From DAIODI01 sp046349255 (GTDB taxonomy: Bacteria; Pseudomonadota; Alphaproteobacteria; Rhizobiales; Aestuariivirgaceae): a DNA stretch of 64,000 nt. The position numbers and the translations under genes are program-made. Each line of letters opens with the position of its first letter. Positions within the stretch are counted from its first letter, which is position 1. The stretch is taken from assembly GCA_046349255.1 (NCBI GenBank), contig JAXMCR010000004.1, forward strand, positions 62,001-126,000, given 5' to 3'. The notes below the pieces were generated by a model that saw only the letters and a program-made list of their open reading frames with translations, searched no databases and was not told the origin of the DNA. Positions 9,680 through 18,166 of this stretch are shown one piece after another.

Positions 9680-10030
9680 TCAGCGGCCCTCCGGAACGTC
9701 GAGATACACGGTCGCCGCGGCATGGGCGATGATCGTCCGGTCGGTGCCCGCGTCGTTCAGGATCTCGAGCCCGCCCTCGACGACCTCAACCGTGCCCGTG
9801 CCGTGCGGCAGCACCGCCAGCACCTCGGCCTTGTTCACCTGGTCGGGCTTGGGGACGCCGATCAGGATCTCGACCTTCATATGTTCGTAGGAAAGCCCGA
9901 GCGCGTCGGCGATGCCGAGCGAGTTGTGCCACAGCGCATCGCGCAGGGCGCGCACGGCGGCCTTGGTGTGGTCGCCGCCGCGGATGTCGGTCCCCATCCC
10001 GATCTCGACGATCATGCGTGTCGCCGCCAT
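9680..10030 (-). CDS. Lin0512 family protein, copy B
   Basis: 116 residues, a divergent paralogue of the next gene in the operon. The N-terminal IVEIGMGTDIRGGDHTKAAV and central LIGVPKPDQ blocks align with copy A, and the two differ clearly in the middle helix and the C-terminus. A strong GGAGGA site lies just upstream of the ATG at 10030, which is preferred over an upstream in-frame ATG. It lies between the SDR gene and copy A in one direction. No catalytic function can be assigned; small acidic and glycine-rich loops are conserved between the two copies. Confidence 0.83.
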   Translation of the reverse strand: MAATRMIVEIGMGTDIRGGDHTKAAVRALRDALWHNSLGIADALGLSYEHMKVEILIGVPKPDQVNKAEVLAVLPHGTGTVEVVEGGLEILNDAGTDRTIIAHAAATVYLDVPEGR

Positions 10031-10070
10031 CGATCCTCCTTCCGTCATGCCTCGCCGCGGGAAAACGGCG

Positions 10071-10835
10071 TCAGAGCTGCACGCCCTTCGTCAACGCGCC
10101 GTCGATCACCAGGTTGGTGCCCATGGTAAAGCTCGAGGCGGGGCTTGCGATGAACACGATGCCCTTGCCGATCTCCTCCGCCGTCGCCATGCGGCCGGTC
10201 GGGTTCAGCGCCAGCGCCTGCTTGAAGAGGTCCGGCAGGTTCTTCTCGATGTAGTGCCAGATGCCGTCCTTGAAGTAGACGTTGCCCGGCGACACCGAGT
10301 TCACGCGGATGCCCTTCGGCGCCAGCTTGTGGGCGAGACCGTGTGCGTAGTGGATGAGCGCGGCCTTGAAGGCGCCGTAGGCCGGCGTCGTGAAGTCGAT
10401 CTCGCGTCCCGACACCGACGACACGATCACGATCGAAGGCCACTTCGACTTCTCGAGGTAGGGCAGGGTCGCGTTGACGGTGCGCACCGTGTGCATCATG
10501 TCGATCTCGAACTCGGCACGCCAGCTCTCCTCGGTGTCTTCGGCCGCGGCGAGCGCCGATACGTTGGCGACCACGATGTCGACGCCGCCGAGCGCCTTCG
10601 CGCTGTCATGCACCCAGCCCTCGAGCGCCTGCTTGTCACCGACGTCGATCGCCTTGCCGAACGCCTTCACGCCGCTCTTCTCGAGGGAGGCCACGGTGGT
10701 CTTCACGTCGTCGGCGTTTCGCGCGCAGACCGAGACGTTCGCGCCCTCCTGCGCGAACATGTCTGCGGCGCGCCGGCCGATGCCCTTGGTGCCGCCGGTG
10801 ACGAGGGCATTCAGCCCCTTCAAACCCAGATCCAT
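10071..10835 (-). CDS. SDR family NAD(P)-dependent oxidoreductase
   Basis: 254 residues of a classical short-chain dehydrogenase. The cofactor motif TGGTKGIG is at 14-21, with NVSA in the place of NNAG, the catalytic Ser in VIVSSVSG, and YGAFK supplying Tyr and Lys. The C-terminal GTNLVIDGALTKG is usual for the family. The substrate is probably a small alcohol, ketone or acyl derivative handled by the neighbouring amidase or acetoin-type genes; this is inference. It lies 10 bases after the amidase gene and 40 bases before the Lin0512 pair. Confidence 0.9.
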   Translation of the reverse strand: MDLGLKGLNALVTGGTKGIGRRAADMFAQEGANVSVCARNADDVKTTVASLEKSGVKAFGKAIDVGDKQALEGWVHDSAKALGGVDIVVANVSALAAAEDTEESWRAEFEIDMMHTVRTVNATLPYLEKSKWPSIVIVSSVSGREIDFTTPAYGAFKAALIHYAHGLAHKLAPKGIRVNSVSPGNVYFKDGIWHYIEKNLPDLFKQALALNPTGRMATAEEIGKGIVFIASPASSFTMGTNLVIDGALTKGVQL

Positions 10836-10845
10836 CTTGCTCCCC

Positions 10846-11835
10846 CTATTGGCTGATGTAGCTTTTCAGAATCGACGCGCCCAGCGTGTACTTCGGATCG
10901 ACCATGTTGCCGACGCGCATCCGGCCGGCCTGCGTCAGCAGGAAGTACGCCTCGAGTTCGTCGAAGCCGTAGTCGGACGCGAGCCAGCGCGTCAGTTCGC
11001 GGTAGGCGATGCGCGCCGCGTCCTCCATCGGCCGGGCCGAACCGATGGTCATGATGAACTGCTCGTTCTCGAGCCGCGGCCAGGCAATCTGCCAGTTCTT
11101 GATCAGGTCCACGCGGATGGTCGTGGTCGAGGGCATCTCCACGGCCACGCCGCAGAGCTCGCCGTCGCCCTGCCGGCCGTGGCAGTCGCCGAGGTAGAGA
11201 TAGGCGTCCTTGTGGAGGACGGGGAAGTACACGATGGCGCCCGGGGCAACGTCCGGCAGATCCATGTTGCCGCCCCAGTAGTCAGGCTGGAGCGACAGCA
11301 CCGCCTCGATCAGCGGCGACACGCCGAGCGTGCCGATGAACGGCTCGTAGGGCAGGGTCACCCGGTCATTGAACTTCACGCCCTTCTCGGTGACCTCATA
11401 CTTCATCACCCGCTCGGGCAGCGGCGGATTGAGCATTGCGGTGGCGCTGTTCGAGACGAGGCCGCCGAACTCGGGGATCAGCGCGGAGGTGCCGACCGGC
11501 TGCGGTCCGCGCGGCAGGATCGACCGGATCTCGACGCAGAGCACGTCGCCGGGCTCGGCGCCTTCGACGGCGATCGGACCGCATTGCGGGTTGACGAACG
11601 GCATGTTGAGCCGCTTCGTCGGCAGGTCGTCCACCGTCTTGATCGCGCCACCGAAGGCGTCCTCCGTCTCGGCGACGACAATATCGCCGGGAGCGATGGT
11701 CATGACCGGCTTGGCGTAGGGCCCGTAGACGTAGTGGTACTCGCCCTGCAACGCCTTGTTCAGGAGGTGCGACTTGCCCTCCTTGCCGCGCGCAACACCC
11801 TTGCGCCCCATGTAGCTCTGGTCGATCCAGCCCAT
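10846..11835 (-). CDS. Acetamidase/formamidase family protein
   Basis: 329 residues of the FmdA/AmdA amidase family, which hydrolyses short-chain amides to ammonia and the acid. Typical blocks are the early GDIVVAETEDAFGG, the glycine-rich centre GTLGVSPLIEAV, and LGDCHGRQGDGELCG, which carries family-conserved Asp, His and Cys residues. The ATG at 11835 was chosen because AGGGGA lies at a proper distance; an ATG at 11907 would add a basic tail unlike the family. It is the first gene of a leftward operon (amidase, SDR, two Lin0512) that diverges from acoXABC. Confidence 0.87.
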   Translation of the reverse strand: MGWIDQSYMGRKGVARGKEGKSHLLNKALQGEYHYVYGPYAKPVMTIAPGDIVVAETEDAFGGAIKTVDDLPTKRLNMPFVNPQCGPIAVEGAEPGDVLCVEIRSILPRGPQPVGTSALIPEFGGLVSNSATAMLNPPLPERVMKYEVTEKGVKFNDRVTLPYEPFIGTLGVSPLIEAVLSLQPDYWGGNMDLPDVAPGAIVYFPVLHKDAYLYLGDCHGRQGDGELCGVAVEMPSTTTIRVDLIKNWQIAWPRLENEQFIMTIGSARPMEDAARIAYRELTRWLASDYGFDELEAYFLLTQAGRMRVGNMVDPKYTLGASILKSYISQ

Positions 11836-12142
11836 CGCCTGTTTCCCCTGTCGTTTTCGCGGTAGCTTATTCGGCCGCTTGTCGGTTGTCGTCAGCATAG
11901 GCGGCAAGCGTGCGGCTCGCCACTGCGATGCTGCAGGGCGGCAAGGACGATCAAAACAATTTTATGGAACGCCACGAGGTCGAGCGACCCCCACCGCCAT
12001 GCTTGACAGGGGAATTTTCAGCGCTTGTTATTCCCGGCCTGACCGGAGGGGGTGATCATTTTCACGACAGCGCTGCAGCATGAACCAACGCGCCGTCATC
12101 CTGCCCCCGGCGACCACGGCTGAAGCAGGCGCGGGGAAACAC
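11836..12142. other. Divergent control region between the amidase and acoX operons
   Basis: About 307 bases without a convincing gene, apart from a possible N-terminal extension of acoX from an ATG at 12080. The only clear signal is the sigma-70-type promoter at 12003-12031 pointing right. I saw no -24/-12 element, although acetoin operons are often driven by sigma-54 through AcoR. Confidence 0.6.
12003..12031 (+). promoter_or_regulatory. Sigma-70-type promoter for acoXABC
   Basis: A consensus -35 TTGACA (12003-12008), a 17-base spacer and a -10 TGTTAT (12026-12031) place a start near 12038, upstream of both possible acoX start codons. Confidence 0.6.
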
Positions 12143-13192
12143 ATGTCCAGCGCCGTCGGCATTATCGCCAATCCCGTCTCCGCCCGCGACATCCGTCGCG
12201 TGATCGCCAACGCGACCGCCCTCCAGATCACCGACCGTGCCAACATCGTGCTGCGCATCCTCTCCTGCGTGAAGGCCTGCGGCGTCGAGAAGGTGTTCCT
12301 GATGCCGGAGAACGGCGGCATCCGGCATCACGTGCGCCGCGGCATCGATCGGGCCGAGAACCAGGGGCTCACGCATTTCCCCTCGGTTGAGTACCTCGAC
12401 TACAAGATCTCCGGCACGGTCGACGACACGCTGAAAGCTGCGCGCCTGATGCGGGAGATGGGTGTCGGTGCGATCGTGGTGCTGGGCGGCGACGGTACGC
12501 ACCGCGCCGTCGTGACGAATTGCGGCGACGTGCCGATCGCCGGCATCTCGACGGGCACCAACAACGCCTTCCCGGAGCATCGCGAGCCGACCGTCACCGG
12601 GCTCGCCGTGGGCTTGGCGGTGACGGGGAAGGTGCCGCCGAAGGTCGCGTACCTTCCGAACAAGAAGCTTTCGGTGAAGGTGAACGGCGCCGAGGAGATC
12701 GCCCTCGTCGACGTCGCCGTCGTCACCGAGCGCTACATCGGCGCCCGCGCATTGTGGCGCACCGAAACCTTCCGCGAGCTGTTCGTCACCTTCGCCGATC
12801 CCGAGGTGATCGGGATGTCGGCCATCGCCGGGCTGCTCAAGCCCGTGTCCCGCACCGACGAGGGCGGGCTGCACGTGCGCCTTGGTCGCGAGGACGAGGC
12901 GAAGTTCCTGCTCGATACGCCGATCGCGCCCGGCTACGTGCGCAGCATCGGTATCCGCGACTACCGGGCGATGCCCCCCGGCAAGCTGTTCCGGCCTGAA
13001 ATCAGCGCGGGCTCGATTGCGCTCGATGGCGAACGCGAACTCTCGTTCAGCGAGACGGACGACGTGAGCATCGAGCTCGTGCCTGATGCCTTCAGGACCG
13101 TGAATGTTAGTGCCTGCATGCACCATGCGGCCAAGCACGGCCTCATGCGCCTGAACGTGCCTGAACACGAAACCATGGGAGGACTCACATGA
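12143..13192 (+). CDS. acoX: AcoX, NAD-kinase-like protein of acetoin operons
   Basis: 349 residues of the ATP-NAD kinase-like AcoX family found at the head of acetoin catabolic operons; its reaction is not established. The nucleotide-binding GGDGTHR motif and the following GISTGTNNAFP match the NAD/diacylglycerol kinase fold. The ATG at 12143 gives the family N-terminus SSAVGIIANPVSARDIRR; an ATG at 12080 would add 21 residues. The stop overlaps the acoA ATG (ATGA), so it is coupled to the dehydrogenase genes. Confidence 0.88.
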   Translation: MSSAVGIIANPVSARDIRRVIANATALQITDRANIVLRILSCVKACGVEKVFLMPENGGIRHHVRRGIDRAENQGLTHFPSVEYLDYKISGTVDDTLKAARLMREMGVGAIVVLGGDGTHRAVVTNCGDVPIAGISTGTNNAFPEHREPTVTGLAVGLAVTGKVPPKVAYLPNKKLSVKVNGAEEIALVDVAVVTERYIGARALWRTETFRELFVTFADPEVIGMSAIAGLLKPVSRTDEGGLHVRLGREDEAKFLLDTPIAPGYVRSIGIRDYRAMPPGKLFRPEISAGSIALDGERELSFSETDDVSIELVPDAFRTVNVSACMHHAAKHGLMRLNVPEHETMGGLT

Positions 13193-14205
13193 ACAGATCC
13201 GCAGCGGCGGTGAAGGACCGTGACACCGAGGGCGTATTCCCGCTCTCGAAGACGGACCTTCTGAAAGCCTATCGCATCATGAAGACCATCCGCGAGTTCG
13301 AGGAGCGGCTGCACGCCGACTTCGCGAAGGGCGACATTCCGGGCTTCGTGCACCTCTACGCGGGCGAGGAAGCCGCCGGCACCGGCATCATGATGCACCT
13401 GACCGACAAGGACCGCATCGCCTCGACGCACCGCGGCCACGGCCACTGCATCGCCAAGGGCGTGGACGTGAAGGAGATGATGGCCGAGATCTACGGCAAG
13501 ATCACCGGCTCGTGCCGCGGTAAGGGCGGTTCGATGCACATCGCCGACCTGTCGAAGGGCATGATGGGCGCGAACGGCATCCTCGGCGCTGGCGCGCCGC
13601 TGATCTGCGGCGCAGCGCTTGCGGCCAAGTATCGCGGCGATGGCGGCGTGGGCATCTCGTTCGTGGGCGACGGAGCCTCGAACCAGGGCACCTTCCTCGA
13701 AAGCCTCAACCTCGCGGCGGTGTGGAACCTGCCGGCGATCTTCGTGGTCGAGAACAACGGGTATGCCGAGTCCACCTCGCGCGACTACGCGGTGGCGGTG
13801 GATTCCTACGTCGACCGCGCGGCGGGCTTCGGCCTGCCTGGCGTCACGGTGAACGGCCTCGACTTCTTCGCCGTGTACGAGGCGGCAGGCGAGATGATCA
13901 AGCGGGCGCGCGAAGGCGGGGGCCCGGGTCTCCTCGAGTGCAAGATGGTGCGCATGTACGGCCACTTCGAGGGCGACCAGCAGACCTATCGCGGCAAGGG
14001 TGAGCTCGACGACATCCGCGCCAACAAGGACTGCATCAAGCTGTTCGCCAAGCGCGTGACGGAGGCCGGCGTCATCAGTCGCGCCGAGCTCGACCAGATC
14101 GACAAGGAAGTGGCGAAATTGATCGAGGACGCGGTCGCGTTCGCGAAGTCGTCGCCCTTGCCGGGCGCGAACGATCTCACCACCGACGTCTACGTGAAAT
14201 ACTGA
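13189..14205 (+). CDS. acoA: Acetoin dehydrogenase E1 component, alpha subunit
   Basis: 338 residues of the thiamine-diphosphate-dependent E1 alpha family. The TPP motif is visible as GDGASNQG followed about 25 residues later by ENNGYA, and GHGHCIAKG and RGKGGSMH are typical. With AcoB it forms the decarboxylating or cleaving E1 that passes an acetyl group to AcoC. The assignment to acetoin rather than pyruvate or a branched-chain keto acid rests on the acoX neighbour and on AcoC. A GGGAGGA site precedes the ATG. Confidence 0.9.
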   Translation: MNRSAAAVKDRDTEGVFPLSKTDLLKAYRIMKTIREFEERLHADFAKGDIPGFVHLYAGEEAAGTGIMMHLTDKDRIASTHRGHGHCIAKGVDVKEMMAEIYGKITGSCRGKGGSMHIADLSKGMMGANGILGAGAPLICGAALAAKYRGDGGVGISFVGDGASNQGTFLESLNLAAVWNLPAIFVVENNGYAESTSRDYAVAVDSYVDRAAGFGLPGVTVNGLDFFAVYEAAGEMIKRAREGGGPGLLECKMVRMYGHFEGDQQTYRGKGELDDIRANKDCIKLFAKRVTEAGVISRAELDQIDKEVAKLIEDAVAFAKSSPLPGANDLTTDVYVKY

Positions 14206-14228
14206 TCTTACGGGAGAGGACAAGAACC

Positions 14229-15233
14229 ATGGCACGCAAGATCAGCATGCGCCAGGCGATCAACGAGGCGCTCGATCAGGAAATGGCCCGCGATCCGTCG
14301 GTGATCGTGATGGGCGAAGACATCGTCGGCGGCGCCGGCGGTGACGGTGAGGAGGACGCCTGGGGCGGCGTGCTCGGCGTCACCAAGGGGCTTCACGCCA
14401 AGCACAAGGGGAAGCTGCTCGACACGCCGCTCTCCGAGTCGGCCTACATCGGCGCGGCGATCGGCGCGGCGGCCTGCGGCATGCGTCCCGTCGCGGAACT
14501 GATGTTCCTCGACTTCATGGGCGTCTGCTTCGACCAGATCTTCAACCAGGCCGCCAAGTTCAAGTACATGTTCGGCGGCAAGGCCGAGACTCCGGTGGTC
14601 ATCCGCGCGATGGTGGGGGCGGGCTTCCGCGCCGCCGCCCAGCACTCGCAGATGCTGACACCGCTGTTCGTGCACATCCCCGGCCTCAAGGTGGTGTGCC
14701 CGTCGAACGCCTATGACGCCAAGGGCCTGCTGATCCAGTCGATCCGCGACAACGATCCCGTGATCTTCTGCGAGCACAAGGTGCTCTACCCGCACGAGGT
14801 GGACGTGCCGGCGGAATCCTACGCGATCCCGTTCGGCGAGGCGAACGTGGTGCGCGAGGGCAAGCACGTGTCGATCGTCACCTACGGCATGATGGTGCAC
14901 AAGGCGATGGAGGCGGCGGCGGAGCTTGCGAAGTCCGGCGTCGACTGCGAGGTGATCGACCTGCGCACGCTGTCGCCGCTCGACACGGACACGATCCTCG
15001 ACAGCGTCCAGAAGACCGGGCGGCTCGTGTGCGTGGACGAGGCAAACCCGCGGTGCTCGATCGCCTCCGACATCGCCGCCGTGGTGGCGCAGGATGCGTT
15101 CAAGTCGCTCAAGGCCGGCATCCAGCTCGTCACCGCGCCGCACACGCCGGTGCCGTTCTCGCCGACGCTCGAGGACCTCTACATTCCGCAGGCCGGCCAG
15201 ATCGTCGCCGCCGTGCGGAAGACGATGAACTGA
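14229..15233 (+). CDS. acoB: Acetoin dehydrogenase E1 component, beta subunit
   Basis: 334 residues of the transketolase-like E1 beta family. Features are the N-terminal INEALDQEM and GEDIVGGAGG blocks, DTPLSESAYIGAAIGAA, and the C-terminal cofactor-organising segment VDLRTL-type (VIDLRTLSPLD) with CVDEANPRC. It should pair with AcoA in a heterotetramer. It lies 23 bases after acoA and 24 bases before acoC, in one operon. Confidence 0.92.
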   Translation: MARKISMRQAINEALDQEMARDPSVIVMGEDIVGGAGGDGEEDAWGGVLGVTKGLHAKHKGKLLDTPLSESAYIGAAIGAAACGMRPVAELMFLDFMGVCFDQIFNQAAKFKYMFGGKAETPVVIRAMVGAGFRAAAQHSQMLTPLFVHIPGLKVVCPSNAYDAKGLLIQSIRDNDPVIFCEHKVLYPHEVDVPAESYAIPFGEANVVREGKHVSIVTYGMMVHKAMEAAAELAKSGVDCEVIDLRTLSPLDTDTILDSVQKTGRLVCVDEANPRCSIASDIAAVVAQDAFKSLKAGIQLVTAPHTPVPFSPTLEDLYIPQAGQIVAAVRKTMN

Positions 15234-15257
15234 CGGTGTGCTTGAGGAGCAGGTGAG

Positions 15258-16364
15258 ATGAGCGACAGTCGCATCATTCCGGTCGTCATGCCCAAGTGGG
15301 GCCTCTCCATGAAGGAGGGAAAGGTCACCGCGTGGCTGGTCGAGGACGGCCGGAAGATCGAGGTCGGCGATCACCTGCTCGAAGTGGAGACCGACAAGAT
15401 CGCGGGCTCCGTCGAATCGTCCGAGGCGGGGGTCCTGCGCCGCCGCCTCGGCGAGCCCGACACGGTCTATCCGGTGAAGGCGCTGCTCGGCGTCATCGCC
15501 CCGCCCGACGTGCCGGACTCCGAGATCGACGCCTATATCGCCGCCTACGTCACTCCGGTCGAGGACGAGGGCGAGGAGGATGCGGGGCCGAAATACGAGT
15601 GGGCCGATCTCCCGATGGGCCGCGTGCGTTACGCGAAGCGCGGGTCGGGCGCCGAGACGGTGATCCTGATCCACGGCTTCGGCGGCGATCTCGACGGCTT
15701 CCTGTTCAACATCGATGCAATCGCCGAGAAGGCGACCGTGTACGCCCTCGACCTGCCCGGCCACGGGCAGTCGGTGAAGCACGTGGAGAAGCCCTCGCTC
15801 GCCGCGATGACGACGGCCGTGCGGCAGTTCATGGAGAAGCTCGGCATCCCGTCGGCGCATGTCGTCGGGCATTCGATGGGCGGGGCGATCGGCATGCAGC
15901 TCGCGCTGGATGATCCGGCGAAGGTGAAGTCGCTGACGCTGCTGTGCTCGGCAGGGCTTGGGCTGGAGATCGGTTCGTATGTGGACGAGTTCGTCGCGGC
16001 CGAGGGTCGCCGTGACCTCAAGCCGACGCTCGAGAAGCTCTTTGCCGACAAGTCGCTGGTCAGCCGGCAGCTCGTCGACGACGTCTTGAAGTACAAGCGC
16101 CTCGACGGCGTGGAGCCGTTCCTCAAGGCGCTCGCCTCGGCGCTGTTCCCGGGCCAGAAGCAGGCCGACCTGCCGGGCAAGTCGCTCGCCGGGAAGCTGC
16201 CGCCGACCCTGATTATCTGGGGCAAAGAGGACGAGGTGATCCCCGTCGCCCACGCCGGCGCACTCCCCGGCGCCAAGGTGCACGTATTCGAGGCGGCCGG
16301 CCACATGGTGTACATGGAGAAGGCCTCCGACGTGAACGCGCTGATCAAGGCGCACATCGGGTAG
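15258..16364 (+). CDS. acoC: AcoC: lipoyl domain fused to an alpha/beta hydrolase (E2-like)
   Basis: 368 residues in two parts. Residues 5-80 form a lipoyl domain with lipoyl-Lys47 in ETDKIAG. From about 120 onward is an alpha/beta hydrolase with the nucleophile elbow GHSMGG (Ser206), a likely acid Asp325 in WGKEDEVIP and His349 in AAGHM. It has no CAT-type E2 catalytic domain. This layout is that of acetoin-dehydrogenase AcoC, thought to transfer the acetyl group to CoA. No E3 (lipoamide dehydrogenase) gene follows, so E3 must come from elsewhere. Confidence 0.9.
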   Translation: MSDSRIIPVVMPKWGLSMKEGKVTAWLVEDGRKIEVGDHLLEVETDKIAGSVESSEAGVLRRRLGEPDTVYPVKALLGVIAPPDVPDSEIDAYIAAYVTPVEDEGEEDAGPKYEWADLPMGRVRYAKRGSGAETVILIHGFGGDLDGFLFNIDAIAEKATVYALDLPGHGQSVKHVEKPSLAAMTTAVRQFMEKLGIPSAHVVGHSMGGAIGMQLALDDPAKVKSLTLLCSAGLGLEIGSYVDEFVAAEGRRDLKPTLEKLFADKSLVSRQLVDDVLKYKRLDGVEPFLKALASALFPGQKQADLPGKSLAGKLPPTLIIWGKEDEVIPVAHAGALPGAKVHVFEAAGHMVYMEKASDVNALIKAHIG

Positions 16365-16404
16365 AGCGCTTCGCACAGTCGCGCCATCGTTCAGGGCACG
16401 TGTC

Positions 16405-16544
16405 ATCCTCGGGCTCGATCCGAGGATCCTCTTCAAGACTGAGCAGAGTGGATCGTCGGCTCAAGTCCGACGATGACGCCGGACGGGCGACCCGCGATGG
16501 CCTTCGCGCAGCGCCGAAAGGATGGCCGGGTCAGGCCCGGCCAT
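16405..16544. repeat. Three palindromic elements related to the 8.8-9.3 kb cluster
   Basis: Hairpins lie at 16405-16427 (ATCCTCGG/CCGAGGAT), 16452-16474 (ATCGTCGG/CCGACGAT) and 16522-16544 (ATGGCCGGG/CCCGGCCAT). They fill the gap between the convergent acoC and rpsU genes. The first and third share arms with the two repeat types after pntB, so this is a dispersed family. They may serve as a bidirectional terminator. Confidence 0.8.
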
Positions 16545-16630
16545 GACGATACGCAGAGCCTCGCTGAAACGGCGAGCGCCGCGGGGGGACCCTGCGGCGC
16601 TCGAGCCAAAGTTAGGCGATGGAGGTCAGA

Positions 16631-16888
16631 TCAGCGCGGGGAGCCCGAACGGGGACCGGCAGCCGAGGCAGCGGGCTTCGCAGCGACGCCGCTTTCGCGC
16701 TGGGCGCGCTTGCGGGCGAGCTTGCGGGCGCGGCGGATGGCTTCAGCCTTCTCGCGGGCGCGCTTCTCGGAGGGCTTCTCGTAGTGGCCGCGGAGCTTCA
16801 TCTCGCGGAAAATACCTTCGCGCTGCATCTTCTTCTTCAGCGCTTTCAGAGCCTGGTCGACGTTGTTGTCGCGAACGATAACTTGCAC
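16631..16888 (-). CDS. rpsU: 30S ribosomal protein S21
   Basis: 85 residues. Translation from the GTG at 16888 gives VQVIVRDNNVDQALKALKKK as the N-terminus, the signature of bS21, followed by the long basic helix and a C-terminal extension rich in Arg, Ala and Pro common in alphaproteobacteria. The frame stays open upstream to an ATG at 16987, but that extra sequence is not S21-like. It is convergent with acoC. Confidence 0.93.
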   Translation of the reverse strand: MQVIVRDNNVDQALKALKKKMQREGIFREMKLRGHYEKPSEKRAREKAEAIRRARKLARKRAQRESGVAAKPAASAAGPRSGSPR

Positions 16889-16977
16889 GAGCCTTTGACC
16901 TCGCGGGTGCTGTTGGCGGTTTCGATTGTGATTCGGTGATGGTTCGAAGGAGCAGTTGCCCGCTGCTTCAAGCCATT

Positions 16978-16998
16978 GAAGCGGCACGAGGCCGCTTC
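16978..16998 (-). terminator. Hairpin between purK and rpsU
   Basis: Perfect 8-base-pair arms (GAAGCGGC/GCCGCTTC) with a 5-base loop lie between the purK stop at 17054 and the rpsU start at 16888. There is no T-run, so it is a weak terminator candidate or part of the rpsU leader. Confidence 0.3.
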
Positions 16999-17053
16999 TG
17001 ACTGGTGGCGCATGTAGCAGACTTGGGGAGCCGTGTCGAGGGGGTGGCGCTTT

Positions 17054-18166
17054 TCAGCCACCCGTCCGGCCGGTGCGGGGAAACAGGCGGTTCACGTGCC
17101 CCATCTTGCGGCCATCCCGGACTTCCGCCTTGCCGTAGAGGTGGAGCGCCGCCCCATGGTCGGCCGAAAGGGCCTCCCAGCGGTCGGCGTCGTGGCCGAT
17201 CAGGTTCTCCATCGTGGCGTCGCTGTGGCGCTCCGGCCGGCCCAGCGGCCAGCCGGCGACCGCGCGCACGTGCTGCTCGAACTGCGACACGAGGCAGGCA
17301 TCGATCGTCCAGTGCCCGGTGTTGTGGACGCGCGGCGCGATCTCGTTGACGTAGAGGTGCTCCTCGCCGCCGTGCTTCACGAGGAACAGCTCGAGGCCCA
17401 TGACGCCCACGTAGTCGAGTTCGTCCATGATCCGCCGCGCCATGGCCTGCGCCTGCGCCTCCGTCGCGGTCGAAATGCCCGCCGGCACGGTCGAGCGACG
17501 GAGGATGCCCCGGCCGTGTTCGTTGCGCGGGACGTCGTAGGCGGCGAACCGGCCCTGCCAGTCGCGTGCCGCAATCACCGAGATCTCGCGCTCGAACGGC
17601 ACGAAGGCCTCGAGGATCGCCGGCTGCCGTCCGATCGCCACCCATGCATCGGCCGCTGCCTGATGCGGCTCGATGCGCGCCTGGCCCTTGCCGTCGTAGC
17701 CGAAGCGACGGGTCTTCAGGATCGCCGGCCGGCCGAGGCGGTCGAGCGCCGGGCCGAGATCGGCGGCGGAATCGATCGCTGCGAACCCCGGCACCGGGAT
17801 GCCGAGGCCCGCGACGTACGTCTTCTCGTGAATGCGATCCTGCGTGACGGCGAGCACGTCGGCCGATGGCGCGACGGGCACCTGATGCGCGAGGTGCGCC
17901 GCCGTTTCGACGGGCACGTTCTCGAACTCGTAGGTGACGACGTCCACCGTCCTGGCGAACCCGTCGAGCGCGGCGCGATGCTCATAGGGTGCGATGGTCG
18001 ATGCGTCCGCCACCTGGAACGCCGGGTTGTCGCCGGGCGGCGCGTAGATGTGGCACTTCAACCCCAGTCGCGCGGCCGCCATCGCCAGCATGCGGCCGAG
18101 CTGGCCGCCGCCGAGGATGCCGATGGTCGAGCCCGGCGGAAGCGGCGCGTCGATGCGTCTAGCCAT
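17054..18166 (-). CDS. purK: 5-(carboxyamino)imidazole ribonucleotide synthase
   Basis: 370 residues of the ATP-grasp enzyme PurK, which uses ATP and bicarbonate to carboxylate AIR in purine synthesis. The N-terminal GSTIGILGGGQLGRMLA, the ILKTRRFGYDGKGQ loop, and the metal-binding YVNEIAPRVHNTGHWT are all present. The ATG at 18166 overlaps the purE stop by 8 bases; a longer frame to 18307 would merely read through purE. It acts directly before PurE in the pathway. Confidence 0.95.
   Translation of the reverse strand: MARRIDAPLPPGSTIGILGGGQLGRMLAMAAARLGLKCHIYAPPGDNPAFQVADASTIAPYEHRAALDGFARTVDVVTYEFENVPVETAAHLAHQVPVAPSADVLAVTQDRIHEKTYVAGLGIPVPGFAAIDSAADLGPALDRLGRPAILKTRRFGYDGKGQARIEPHQAAADAWVAIGRQPAILEAFVPFEREISVIAARDWQGRFAAYDVPRNEHGRGILRRSTVPAGISTATEAQAQAMARRIMDELDYVGVMGLELFLVKHGGEEHLYVNEIAPRVHNTGHWTIDACLVSQFEQHVRAVAGWPLGRPERHSDATMENLIGHDADRWEALSADHGAALHLYGKAEVRDGRKMGHVNRLFPRTGRTGG

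Noticed and set aside
11836..12142. Sigma-54 (-24/-12) promoter for the aco operon
   Set aside because: No GG-N10-GC element of acceptable quality was seen, while a good sigma-70 promoter is present.
14208..16436. A 742-codon open frame antisense to acoB and acoC
   Set aside because: The sense strand encodes clear enzyme families; the antisense product is Arg/His/Leu-rich low-complexity, a by-product of high GC.
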